Of a DNA stretch of 11,666 nt, positions 1-6,000 are shown piece by piece. Source of the stretch: Desulfofustis sp. (lineage in GTDB: Bacteria; Desulfobacterota; Desulfobulbia; Desulfobulbales; Desulfocapsaceae). The notes below the pieces were generated by a model. It made no database searches and was not told where the DNA came from. It worked only from the letters and a program-made list of their open reading frames with translations. The translations under genes and the position numbers were made by a program. The DNA lies in contig JAUVWB010000021.1 of the NCBI GenBank assembly GCA_030604345.1, forward strand, positions 1-11,666, in the 5' to 3' direction. Within the stretch, counting starts at the first letter, position 1; each line of letters starts with the position of its first letter.

Positions 1-482
1 ATGACAAAATCAGGTTGATCGACGAGGAAGGCAACCAGGTCGGCGTCATCAGTGCTCGAGAGGCACGGGAGCGGGCCTACGAAGCGGGTCTCGATCTTGT
101 CGAAGTCTCACCCAACGCCGATCCGCCCGTTTGCCGGATCATGAACTACGATAAGTTTCGCTACGAACTGAAGAAGAAACAGCAGGAGGCAAAGAAGCGG
201 CAGACCACGATCGAGACCAAGGAGATCAAGTTCCGGCCCAAGACCGAGGAACATGACCTGAACTTCAAGATCAAGAACATCAAGAAGTTTCTGGCCCAAA
301 AAAACAAGGTCAAGATCACCATGCGCTTCCGCGGCCGCGAAATCGTCTATGCCCAGACCGTCGGGATGGAAGCCATGAACCACATCGTTTCCATGCTCGA
401 AGAGGATGCCGCGATCATTCAGCCTCCGACCATGGAAGGCCGACAGATGGTCATGTTCGTCGGTCCCAAGACGCAGAAATAA
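1..482 (+). CDS. infC: translation initiation factor IF-3 (5' end missing)
   Basis: IF-3 binds the 30S subunit, monitors start-codon and initiator-tRNA pairing and prevents premature 50S joining. The first complete codon in frame is at position 3, and the frame is open to the window edge. The visible protein begins DKIRLIDEEGNQVG, so the TTG at 15 is not the start. By comparison with the usual ~175-180 residues, about 15-20 N-terminal residues lie outside the window. Visible are the IF3-N signature (GLDLVEVSPNADPPVCRIMNY), the basic linker (ELKKKQQEAKKRQ) and the IF3-C domain with KEIKFRP, ITMRFRGRE and EGRQMVMF. It ends with TAA at 480-482. It is followed by rpmI and rplT, the order found in most bacteria. 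Any IF-3 autoregulation through a rare start codon cannot be judged because the start is missing. Confidence 0.97.
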   Translation, partial: DKIRLIDEEGNQVGVISAREARERAYEAGLDLVEVSPNADPPVCRIMNYDKFRYELKKKQQEAKKRQTTIETKEIKFRPKTEEHDLNFKIKNIKKFLAQKNKVKITMRFRGREIVYAQTVGMEAMNHIVSMLEEDAAIIQPPTMEGRQMVMFVGPKTQK

Positions 483-587
483 CACAAGAGGTTTCCCACC
501 GGAAATCGGCATCCCGGCTCACCCCATCCCACTGGAGCCAGGTTGCAGCAACCGGTATCATATCGTTTGTAAAGGAGTGGATCTACC
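483..587 (+). promoter_or_regulatory. rpmI leader with alternative hairpins; possible L20 autoregulation site
   Basis: This 105-nt gap between infC and rpmI can fold in two ways. Hairpin A pairs 514-520 with 535-542, with one bulged A at 540 and a 14-nt loop. Hairpin B pairs GGTTG (541-545) with CAACC (549-553). The two compete for the GG at 541-542. A smaller TTTCC/GGAAA hairpin lies at 492-505. The Shine-Dalgarno AAAGGAG of rpmI is at 571-577, just downstream. In E. coli, L20 represses rpmI-rplT by binding structured mRNA ahead of rpmI that mimics its 23S rRNA site. Assigning that role here is inference from position and foldability only; I did not recognise the rRNA-like motif. Confidence 0.3.
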
Positions 588-785
588 ATGCCGAAAATGA
601 AAACCAACAGAGGTGCTGCCAAACGGTTCAAGCTCACCGGTTCCGGCAAGATCAAGCGGAACAAGGCGTACAGCAGTCACATTCTGACCAAGAAATCAAC
701 CAAGAGAAAACGCAATCTGCGTCAATCAGATCTGGTGGACAGCGCCAACAACAAGGCCATCCGGAAAATCCTGCCGTATCTGTAG
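588..785 (+). CDS. rpmI: 50S ribosomal protein L35
   Basis: This encodes a 65-residue basic protein, the standard length for L35 of the large ribosomal subunit. It opens with [21 protein letters not shown], the conserved L35 N-terminus. It continues with the lysine/arginine-rich [15 protein letters not shown] stretch and ends [10 protein letters not shown], also typical of the family. The ATG at 588 is preceded by a strong Shine-Dalgarno AAAGGAG at 571-577. It lies between infC and rplT, the canonical partners, and is presumably cotranscribed with both. The 74-nt gap to rplT holds only the rplT ribosome binding site and no clear hairpin with a U-tract. Confidence 0.98.
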   Translation: MPKMKTNRGAAKRFKLTGSGKIKRNKAYSSHILTKKSTKRKRNLRQSDLVDSANNKAIRKILPYL

Positions 786-859
786 CAGGCGGCCGACCAT
801 TGACGCAGCATTAGCTGGTAATTGACCCCTGCACCGCGGGGAGACAAGGAGTAACGAAT

Positions 860-1216
860 ATGGCTCGAGTAACCAGAGGATTCAAGGCACGACGGCGGAG
901 AAATCGTGTACTGAAGCTCGCAAAAGGATATTATGGCGGTCGCAGCAGACTCTACCGCTCGGCAACCGAGGCGGTCGACCGGGCCTTGGTCTACGCCTAT
1001 CGCGATCGCAAAGCACGCAAGCGTGATTTTCGCAAATTATGGATCACCCGGATCAATGCCGCGGCCAACATGAACGGCATGAGCTACAGCAAGCTGATGG
1101 GCGGATTGAAGAAAGCCGGGGTGGATCTGGATCGCAAGGTCCTGGCCAACATGGCCATCCTCGATCCGGGCGCTTTTTCGCAGGTCGCAAAAATCGCAGC
1201 CGAAGCGAACGCCTAA
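860..1216 (+). CDS. rplT: 50S ribosomal protein L20
   Basis: L20 is a primary 23S rRNA-binding protein needed early in 50S assembly. In several bacteria it also represses its own operon. The product has 118 residues, the normal length. It starts with [29 protein letters not shown], the highly conserved arginine-rich RNA-binding extension. The globular domain follows with [42 protein letters not shown] and a short acidic/alanine tail. The ATG at 860 has AAGGAG at 846-851. A 99-nt gap containing a long hairpin separates it from pheS. Confidence 0.98.
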   Translation: MARVTRGFKARRRRNRVLKLAKGYYGGRSRLYRSATEAVDRALVYAYRDRKARKRDFRKLWITRINAAANMNGMSYSKLMGGLKKAGVDLDRKVLANMAILDPGAFSQVAKIAAEANA

Positions 1217-1242
1217 GCCAGCCCTTTCCCCTTTGCTGATTC

Positions 1243-1284
1243 CGTTATGCCGGTTGCGGTTGTTCAATCGTAACCGGCATAGTG
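1243..1284 (+). promoter_or_regulatory. long hairpin between rplT and pheS (attenuator, processing site or weak terminator)
   Basis: A perfect 10-bp inverted repeat, TATGCCGGTT (1246-1255) and AACCGGCATA (1272-1281), continues inwards with six further pairs (1256-1261 with 1266-1271, including two G-U) to a GTTC loop at 1262-1265. Three outer pairs, two of them G-U, extend it to 1243-1284. The stem is followed by TTTGT, not a real U-run, so strong termination is not expected. E. coli pheST is controlled here by a Phe-rich leader peptide (pheM) and an attenuator. I found no Phe-rich short reading frame ahead of this stem, so a pheM-type mechanism is not supported. It may tune expression of pheST relative to the ribosomal proteins. 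Confidence 0.5.
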
Positions 1285-1315
1285 TTTGTAACGACTCTTC
1301 CCGACACAGGACATC

Positions 1316-2326
1316 ATGGAGCAAGAGCTAGACAAACTCCGCAGCGAAGCGACCGGTGCTCTCGCTGACGTGACTGATTCCCAACAACTCGAAGCTTTCC
1401 GTATCAAGTATCTGGGCAGGAACGGTCTGGTCAGCGGCCTGATGCGCCGCATCGGTGCCATCGATCCGGCCGATCGCCCCCGCTTCGGCATGCTGGCCAA
1501 CGCCTTGAAGAACGAGATGGAGGAACGCTTTCTCGCACGTCAGCAGAGTATTGCCCAGACGGCTGCAGCGGCAGCGCAACCGGGACCGGACCTGAGTCTG
1601 CCCGGACGCCGGACCGTCGACGGCACCCTGCACCCGATCACCCGCGTGATGGAGGAGATCTGTTCGATTTTCGCCTCCATGGGTTTCTCCATCGCCGAAG
1701 GGCCCGATATCGAACTCGATCACTACAACTTTGCCGCCCTCAACATCCCCGAGCACCACCCGGCCCGGGACATGCACGACACCTTTTATATCGGCGATTC
1801 GGTGTTACTGCGCACCCACACCTCGCCCATGCAGGCCCGGATCATGGAGAGCAGACAGCCGCCGCTTCGCGTCATCGCCCCCGGCAAGGTGTACCGCTGC
1901 GACTCCGACATCACCCATACCCCGATGTTTCACCAGGTGGAGGGATTCCTGGTCGACACCAAGGTCTCTTTCGCCGATCTGAAGGGGGTGCTCACCGTCT
2001 TTACCCGCCAGGTATTCGGTCAGGATCTGCCGCTGCGGTTCCGCCCCAGTTTCTTTCCGTTCACCGAACCCAGCGCCGAGGTGGACATCGCCTGCGTCAT
2101 GTGCGGCGGCTCCGGCTGCCGGGTCTGCAAGCGGACCGGTTGGCTGGAGATCCTCGGCTCCGGCATGATCGATCCCGAGGTATTCAAAATGGTGGGGTAC
2201 GATCCTGAACGCTACAGCGGCTTTGCCTTCGGACTCGGAGTCGAGCGCGTCGCCATGCTCAAGTACGGCATCGACGACATCAGGCTGTTCTACGAAAACG
2301 ATCTGCGCTTTCTCTCCCAGTTTTAA
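1316..2326 (+). CDS. pheS: phenylalanine--tRNA ligase alpha subunit
   Basis: This is the catalytic subunit of the (alpha-beta)2 synthetase that charges tRNA-Phe. Its 336 residues match the family. It has an N-terminal helical tRNA-binding arm (about 1-90) and then the class II catalytic core. Motif 1 lies around [19 protein letters not shown]. The active-site segments are [12 protein letters not shown] and [18 protein letters not shown]. Motif 2 is [17 protein letters not shown] (about 242-257). Motif 3 is [14 protein letters not shown] (302-315) with Arg311. Ala304 sits at the position that sets Phe side-chain selectivity in E. coli PheS (A294). Cys260, 263, 268 and 271 form a CX2CX4CX2C knuckle, seen in many but not all bacterial PheS and possibly metal-binding. 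The ATG at 1316 has only a weak AGGA at 1308-1311. The pheT start follows 23 nt after the stop. Confidence 0.97.
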   Translation: MEQELDKLRSEATGALADVTDSQQLEAFRIKYLGRNGLVSGLMRRIGAIDPADRPRFGMLANALKNEMEERFLARQQSIAQTAAAAAQPGPDLSLPGRRTVDGTLHPITRVMEEICSIFASMGFSIAEGPDIELDHYNFAALNIPEHHPARDMHDTFYIGDSVLLRTHTSPMQARIMESRQPPLRVIAPGKVYRCDSDITHTPMFHQVEGFLVDTKVSFADLKGVLTVFTRQVFGQDLPLRFRPSFFPFTEPSAEVDIACVMCGGSGCRVCKRTGWLEILGSGMIDPEVFKMVGYDPERYSGFAFGLGVERVAMLKYGIDDIRLFYENDLRFLSQF

Positions 2327-2349
2327 CCGCCCCGGAGCTCTGGAACACG

Positions 2350-4782
2350 ATGAAGATCACCTACAACTGGCTACAGGAATACGTACCGCTCGACGGGGTC
2401 AGTCCCGCTCAACTGGCCGACCAGCTGACCATGCTCGGTCTCGAGGTCGATTCGGTAACCCCGCTGTTTCCCGAACTGGCCGACCTGAAGACCGGCACGG
2501 TCCTCTCGGCCGAACCGCACCCCAACGCCGACAAGCTGACTCTCTGCCGGGTCCAGGTCGGTGATGAGGAACTGCAGATCGTCTGCGGCGCACCCAACGT
2601 CCGGGCCGGCCTGTCCGTGGCGGTGGCTCTGCCCGGCACCACCTTGCCCGGCGACGTCAAGATCAAGAAATCCAAGGTCCGTGGGGTCGAATCCCAGGGC
2701 ATGATCTGTTCTGAACGGGAGCTTGGCCTGGGCGATGATCACTCCGGCATCATGGAGTTGGACCCCTCCATTCCCTCCGGTCAGTCCTTTCTCCAGCATG
2801 CCGGCCTGCAGGACACCATGATCGAGGTGGACCTGACGCCCAACCGCCCGGACTGCGCCTCGGTCATCGGCATCGCCCGTGAAGCTGCGGGCATCAACGG
2901 CCGACAGCTGCACGTCCCGTATCGGGAGAAACGGTTGGCCAGCGCCACCCCCTCGTTCGCCGTGGAGGTGGCCGCCCCCGACCTATGCCCCCGCTATGCC
3001 GCCCGTCTGATCAAAGGCGTCACCATCGGACCGAGCCCCTGGTGGCTCAAACGGCGGTTGTTGGCGGTCGGCCTGCGGCCGGTGAACAACGTGGTGGACA
3101 TCACCAACCTGGTCATGCTCGAATACGGTCAACCGCTGCACGCCTTCGATTTCCGCAAACTCGCCGAAGGCCGTATCGTGGTACGGACGCCGCGACCGCA
3201 CGAGACCTCGTTTACCGCCATCGACCATGTGCAGCGGTCGCTGGAGCCCGATATGCTGCTCATCTGCGACGGCTCGGCGCCGGTCGCCATCGCCGGGGTA
3301 ATGGGGGGCCTGGACAGTGAAGTGAGCGCCAGCACGGTCGACGTTCTGCTCGAGAGCGCCTATTTCAACCCGGTCTCCATCCGCAAGACGGCTCGGCGGT
3401 TGGGTCTGGCCACCGACGCCTCCTATCGCTTCGAGCGAGGAATCGATCCGGATGGCACCATTGCGGCCATGGAACGGGCCGTTGCCCTGATCTGCGAATT
3501 GGCCGGCGGCACCGCCGAACCCGGCGGCATTGACTTGGACAACCGTCCAGCCCCGGCCGGTCCGCTCACCCTGCGCGTGTCCCGAACCGCCGCCTTGCTC
3601 GGTGTCGAACTCGACGCCGAACGCATCGCCCGGCTGCTTTCGGCCATCGAAATCGATTGCCGCATCATCGATGCCGACACCATCACCGTTATTGTACCCA
3701 GTTTCCGGGTCGACCTGGAACGTGAAGCGGACGTGGTAGAAGAAGTGGCGCGGTTGATCGGTTACGACCAGATCCCGATCAGACTGCCCGGCGTGGACCT
3801 GAGTTTCCCGGAGCAGGATCGGGAACGGTTGGAGCGCAACCGGGTCAGGTCCGTGTTGAACGGGGCCGGCTTCACCGAGGCGATCAACTACAGTTTTACC
3901 GCCAGTGGCGCCGATGATCGGCTGCGTCTCGCTGCCGATGACCGGAGACGACACCACGTCCGCATCCTCAACCCGCTCACCGAAGAGCAGGACGTCATGC
4001 GCACCTCGCTGTTGCCCGGACTGCTGGAAAATATCAACCGCAACCTCCGCTTCGAGCAGACCTCGGCCCGGCTCTTCGAGATCGGCAAACTCTATTTCCC
4101 GCGTACCGGCGAGCCGCTGGCCGACGAACCGACCTGGTTGGCCGGGGTACTGACTGGAAACCGCTACGGCAGCCATGCCCCGCTGCATTTCCCGCCCCAG
4201 GAAGTAGACATCTATGACGCCAAGGGCGCGGTCGAGACGGTACTCGACAACCTGCGACTGCCGGTCGGCGAGGAGGGCATCGCACTCTGCCCGGCCCAAC
4301 AGGCCGAACCTTTTGCCGAGCCGCTGTTTGCCTTGGACATCTGTCTTCACGGCTCACCGATCGGCACCATCGGCAAGATAGCGTCGCCGGTGCTGCGCGA
4401 GTTTGGCATCAAACGCGACGTCTATTATTTCGACCTGGATTTCTCTGCGCTCTGCGGTGAGACTCCCAGCCGCCGGAGTTTCGCTGCCCTGCCCGTCTAC
4501 CCGTCGGTGAAACGCGATCTGGCCCTGGTGGTCCCGGTGACCACCCCGGCCGGCGAACTGGTCAGGACAGTTATGGCCAGCCGTGAAAAACTCATTGAAC
4601 ATTGTGACGTGTTTGACGTATATCAGGGGGACAAGATCAAGGCCGGCCACAAGAGCGTCGCGCTGGCCATCACCTATCGGTCCGAAACCAAAACGCTTAC
4701 GGAAAAACAAGTGGAGAAGGCTCATGCCCGGCTGGTGCAGTCCTTGACGGACACCTTCGGCGGAGCCCTCCGCGAGGAATAG
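2350..4782 (+). CDS. pheT: phenylalanine--tRNA ligase beta subunit
   Basis: This is the non-catalytic but essential beta subunit; it binds tRNA-Phe and edits mischarged Tyr. It has 810 residues, a normal full-length bacterial PheT. In order it shows an N-terminal domain (MKITYNWLQEYV), the EMAP-like tRNA-binding OB fold (about 45-150, with HPNADKLTLCRV and QGMICSERELGLGDDHSGI) and the B3/B4 editing region (from about 200, with RPVNNVVDITNLVMLEYGQPLHAFD). B5 follows (405-476, ending ARLIGYDQIP), then the inactive catalytic-like domain (ILNPLTEEQDVMRTSLLPGLL) and the C-terminal FDX-ACB anticodon-binding domain (about 714-809, LPVYPSVKRDLALVVP). GGAG at 2334-2337 lies a little far (12 nt) from the ATG. 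The stop is separated from the ihfA start by only 4 nt, so the two genes are probably translationally coupled. Confidence 0.97.
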   Translation: MKITYNWLQEYVPLDGVSPAQLADQLTMLGLEVDSVTPLFPELADLKTGTVLSAEPHPNADKLTLCRVQVGDEELQIVCGAPNVRAGLSVAVALPGTTLPGDVKIKKSKVRGVESQGMICSERELGLGDDHSGIMELDPSIPSGQSFLQHAGLQDTMIEVDLTPNRPDCASVIGIAREAAGINGRQLHVPYREKRLASATPSFAVEVAAPDLCPRYAARLIKGVTIGPSPWWLKRRLLAVGLRPVNNVVDITNLVMLEYGQPLHAFDFRKLAEGRIVVRTPRPHETSFTAIDHVQRSLEPDMLLICDGSAPVAIAGVMGGLDSEVSASTVDVLLESAYFNPVSIRKTARRLGLATDASYRFERGIDPDGTIAAMERAVALICELAGGTAEPGGIDLDNRPAPAGPLTLRVSRTAALLGVELDAERIARLLSAIEIDCRIIDADTITVIVPSFRVDLEREADVVEEVARLIGYDQIPIRLPGVDLSFPEQDRERLERNRVRSVLNGAGFTEAINYSFTASGADDRLRLAADDRRRHHVRILNPLTEEQDVMRTSLLPGLLENINRNLRFEQTSARLFEIGKLYFPRTGEPLADEPTWLAGVLTGNRYGSHAPLHFPPQEVDIYDAKGAVETVLDNLRLPVGEEGIALCPAQQAEPFAEPLFALDICLHGSPIGTIGKIASPVLREFGIKRDVYYFDLDFSALCGETPSRRSFAALPVYPSVKRDLALVVPVTTPAGELVRTVMASREKLIEHCDVFDVYQGDKIKAGHKSVALAITYRSETKTLTEKQVEKAHARLVQSLTDTFGGALREE

Positions 4783-4786
4783 CAGG

Positions 4787-5077
4787 ATGAATAAATCGAA
4801 CGTCACCAGAAAAGAACTGGCCGAGGCGGTGGCTGACCGCCTCGGTTATCCGTTATCCACCTGCGGCGCCATTGTCGATTCGTTTTTCGATGCGATGAAG
4901 GCCTCGATGCTCAGCGGTACCTCGATCAAGCTCGTGCACTTCGGCACCTTCTCGGTGCGGGACAAGAACCCGAGAAAAGGGCGCAACCCGCGGACCGGAG
5001 AAGCGATCACCATCGAGAAACGACAGATCGTCAGCTTTCGTCCCAGCAAGAAACTGAGAGCCAGGATCAACGACTAG
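4787..5077 (+). CDS. ihfA: integration host factor alpha subunit (HU/IHF family)
   Basis: This is a 96-residue nucleoid protein that bends DNA sharply. IHF normally works as an alpha-beta heterodimer in recombination, replication and sigma-54-dependent transcription. The helical dimerisation half (NVTRKELAEAVADRLGYPLS) is followed by VHFGTFSVRDKNPRKGRNPRTGE, the beta-arm signature with the proline that intercalates at the minor groove (NPRTGE at 67-72). The end is VSFRPSKKLRARI. It could be mistaken for HU, but the position directly after pheT is the classic ihfA (himA) locus. The start at 4787 lies 4 nt after the pheT stop, and its ribosome site GAGGA (4774-4778) is inside the end of pheT. 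The tail is short compared with E. coli IhfA. Confidence 0.92.
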   Translation: MNKSNVTRKELAEAVADRLGYPLSTCGAIVDSFFDAMKASMLSGTSIKLVHFGTFSVRDKNPRKGRNPRTGEAITIEKRQIVSFRPSKKLRARIND

Positions 5078-5109
5078 AGCACGAACGCCGCGGCAGGGAG
5101 TCTTCAGCG

Positions 5110-5487
5110 ATGACCGACGCTCTCCCGGACAAACTCCATTTCAAGATCGGCGAGGTCAGCAAAATTGCCGAAGTGGCACCCCATGTGCTGCGTTACTGGG
5201 AAAGCGAGTTCAGCCTGATCAAACCGAAACGGATGGGCTCCGGGCAGCGTCTCTACCGCCGGGCCGACGTGGAGTTGATCCTTACCATCAAGCACCTGCT
5301 GCACGACCAGGGCTATACCATAGCCGGGGCGCGCAAACTGCTTGAAGAAACGGAGGGTCGGATCGAGTTCGTGCCACTGGAGTCACGCTCATCGGAGCCG
5401 CACGTCCCGATCGCCGAGAGCGGCCGACTCGAATCGATCAAGCGGGAGCTGATGGCCCTCAAGGAGCTGTTGTCCAAAGAAAAATAA
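5110..5487 (+). CDS. MerR-family transcriptional regulator
   Basis: This 125-residue protein carries an N-terminal MerR winged helix-turn-helix (about residues 10-80). It reads FKIGEVSKIAEVAPHVLRYW, then ESEFSLIKPKRMGSGQRLY and RRADVELILTIKHLLHDQGYTIAGARKLL. The C-terminal part is short, ending in a charged helix (SIKRELMALKELLSKEK) that suits the antiparallel dimer coiled coil. There is no separate effector-binding domain and no cysteine pattern for metals, so the inducer cannot be named. AGGGAG at 5095-5100 is a good ribosome site 9 nt before the ATG. The gene sits 32 nt after ihfA and just before tRNA-Pro. From memory the same ihfA-merR-tRNA-Pro order occurs in Pseudomonas, so this is a conserved but poorly understood neighbour rather than an acquired regulator. 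Confidence 0.9.
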   Translation: MTDALPDKLHFKIGEVSKIAEVAPHVLRYWESEFSLIKPKRMGSGQRLYRRADVELILTIKHLLHDQGYTIAGARKLLEETEGRIEFVPLESRSSEPHVPIAESGRLESIKRELMALKELLSKEK

Positions 5488-5516
5488 CGCCAGCCACAGC
5501 CAATGGCAGGCAGAGA

Positions 5517-5545
5517 TTGACACCACGACACGCCCGTGGTACAAA
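5517..5545 (+). promoter_or_regulatory. sigma-70 type promoter for tRNA-Pro
   Basis: A perfect -35 box TTGACA (5517-5522) is followed by an ideal 17-bp spacer and TACAAA (5540-5545), which matches the -10 consensus at four of six positions. The tRNA begins 16 nt later, so transcription would start about 7-10 nt before the mature 5' end. A 6-bp inverted repeat, ACCACG (5522-5527) and CGTGGT (5535-5540), fills the spacer between the two boxes. That is where MerR-family proteins bind, although their promoters usually have longer, 19-20 bp spacers. The tRNA could also be reached by read-through from the merR gene. Confidence 0.72.
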
Positions 5546-5561
5546 GACCTCTCACCATCAC

Positions 5562-5638
5562 CGGGATGTAGCGCAGTCTGGTAGCGCACCTGAATGGGGT
5601 TCAGGGGGCCGGAGGTTCAAATCCTCTCATCCCGACCA
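5562..5638 (+). tRNA. tRNA-Pro (anticodon GGG)
   Basis: This is a complete 77-nt cloverleaf with encoded CCA. The acceptor stem is CGGGATG (5562-5568) paired with CATCCCG (5628-5634), then discriminator A5635 and CCA 5636-5638. The D arm is GCGCAGTCTGGTAGCGC. The anticodon stem CCTGA/TCAGG encloses loop ATGGGGT (5594-5600), with anticodon GGG at 5596-5598. The T arm is GGAGG-TTCAAAT-CCTCT, with one G-U pair. The first pair is C1-G72 with A73, the identity elements of bacterial tRNA-Pro. It reads CCC and CCU codons. It has its own promoter upstream and a strong terminator 4 nt after the CCA. Confidence 0.98.
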
Positions 5639-5642
5639 GATC

Positions 5643-5703
5643 AAGGGTTTCAGAGATTAATCTCTGAAACCCTTTTTGTTTTTTCTTTTTTTTTATTCTT
5701 TTT
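5643..5703 (+). terminator. Rho-independent terminator after tRNA-Pro
   Basis: Positions 5643-5674 are a perfect 32-bp palindrome. Its left half is AAGGGTTTCAGAGATT (5643-5658) and its right half is the exact reverse complement (5659-5674). As RNA the centre TTAA would open into the loop. The stem runs into TTTTTG TTTTTT C TTTTTTTTT and further T-rich sequence to 5703, an unusually long U-tract. It should stop transcription of the tRNA and of anything reading through from the infC-pheT-merR genes, and it separates them from the sensor kinase region. Confidence 0.95.
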
Positions 5704-6000
5704 CCCACCACTTGCCGATTCGGCTGACCCGTCTCAACGTTTGCCGCCGGGCTTGAAGGCAAGAACGAGAAATCGACTGGAAACGGCTCACCCCCTGTGA
5801 TACCATATGCAGGCAGGGGTTTTTCCGCAGCTATCCGCATCTTTCCCAATGATTGCAGATAGTTTTCCACGACAGTGCCGTCTCGTTCGTCAAACCGTCT
5901 TGATCGGTACCGTCATCGATGGCAGGGATCTGCTGCCGGTTTCTTGCAGCCGAGCTGACGGTGTCATCGTATTCATTGATCCGGCCCATCCACGAGGCAT
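5704..6000. other. 297-bp leader without a convincing gene, upstream of the sensor kinase
   Basis: I see no convincing gene here. A 65-codon frame (5807-6004, +) ends in an ATGA overlap with the kinase start. However, it has no Shine-Dalgarno sequence, mixed codon use and no family I recognise. CCCCTG (5792-5797) can pair with CAGGGG (5814-5819) over a 16-nt loop and is followed by TTTTT (5820-5824). That is a weak terminator-like hairpin and could be an attenuator in the kinase leader. No clear sigma-70 -35/-10 pair or riboswitch consensus was found. Confidence 0.5.

Noticed and set aside
1217..1315. pheM-like Phe-rich leader peptide or T-box before pheS
   Set aside because: No short frame enriched in Phe codons was found before the hairpin, and no T-box sequence was recognised.
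2983..4350. 455-codon open frame on the - strand opposite pheT
   Set aside because: It lies wholly antisense to the well-supported pheT gene. Its composition (rich in G, D, Q, V, R) is what a mirrored GC-rich gene gives, and no family is recognisable.
5920..5937. Possible sigma-54 promoter TGGCAG...TGC upstream of the sensor kinase
   Set aside because: The GG and GC elements are 9 nt apart rather than 10, and the -12 TTGC box is not present.
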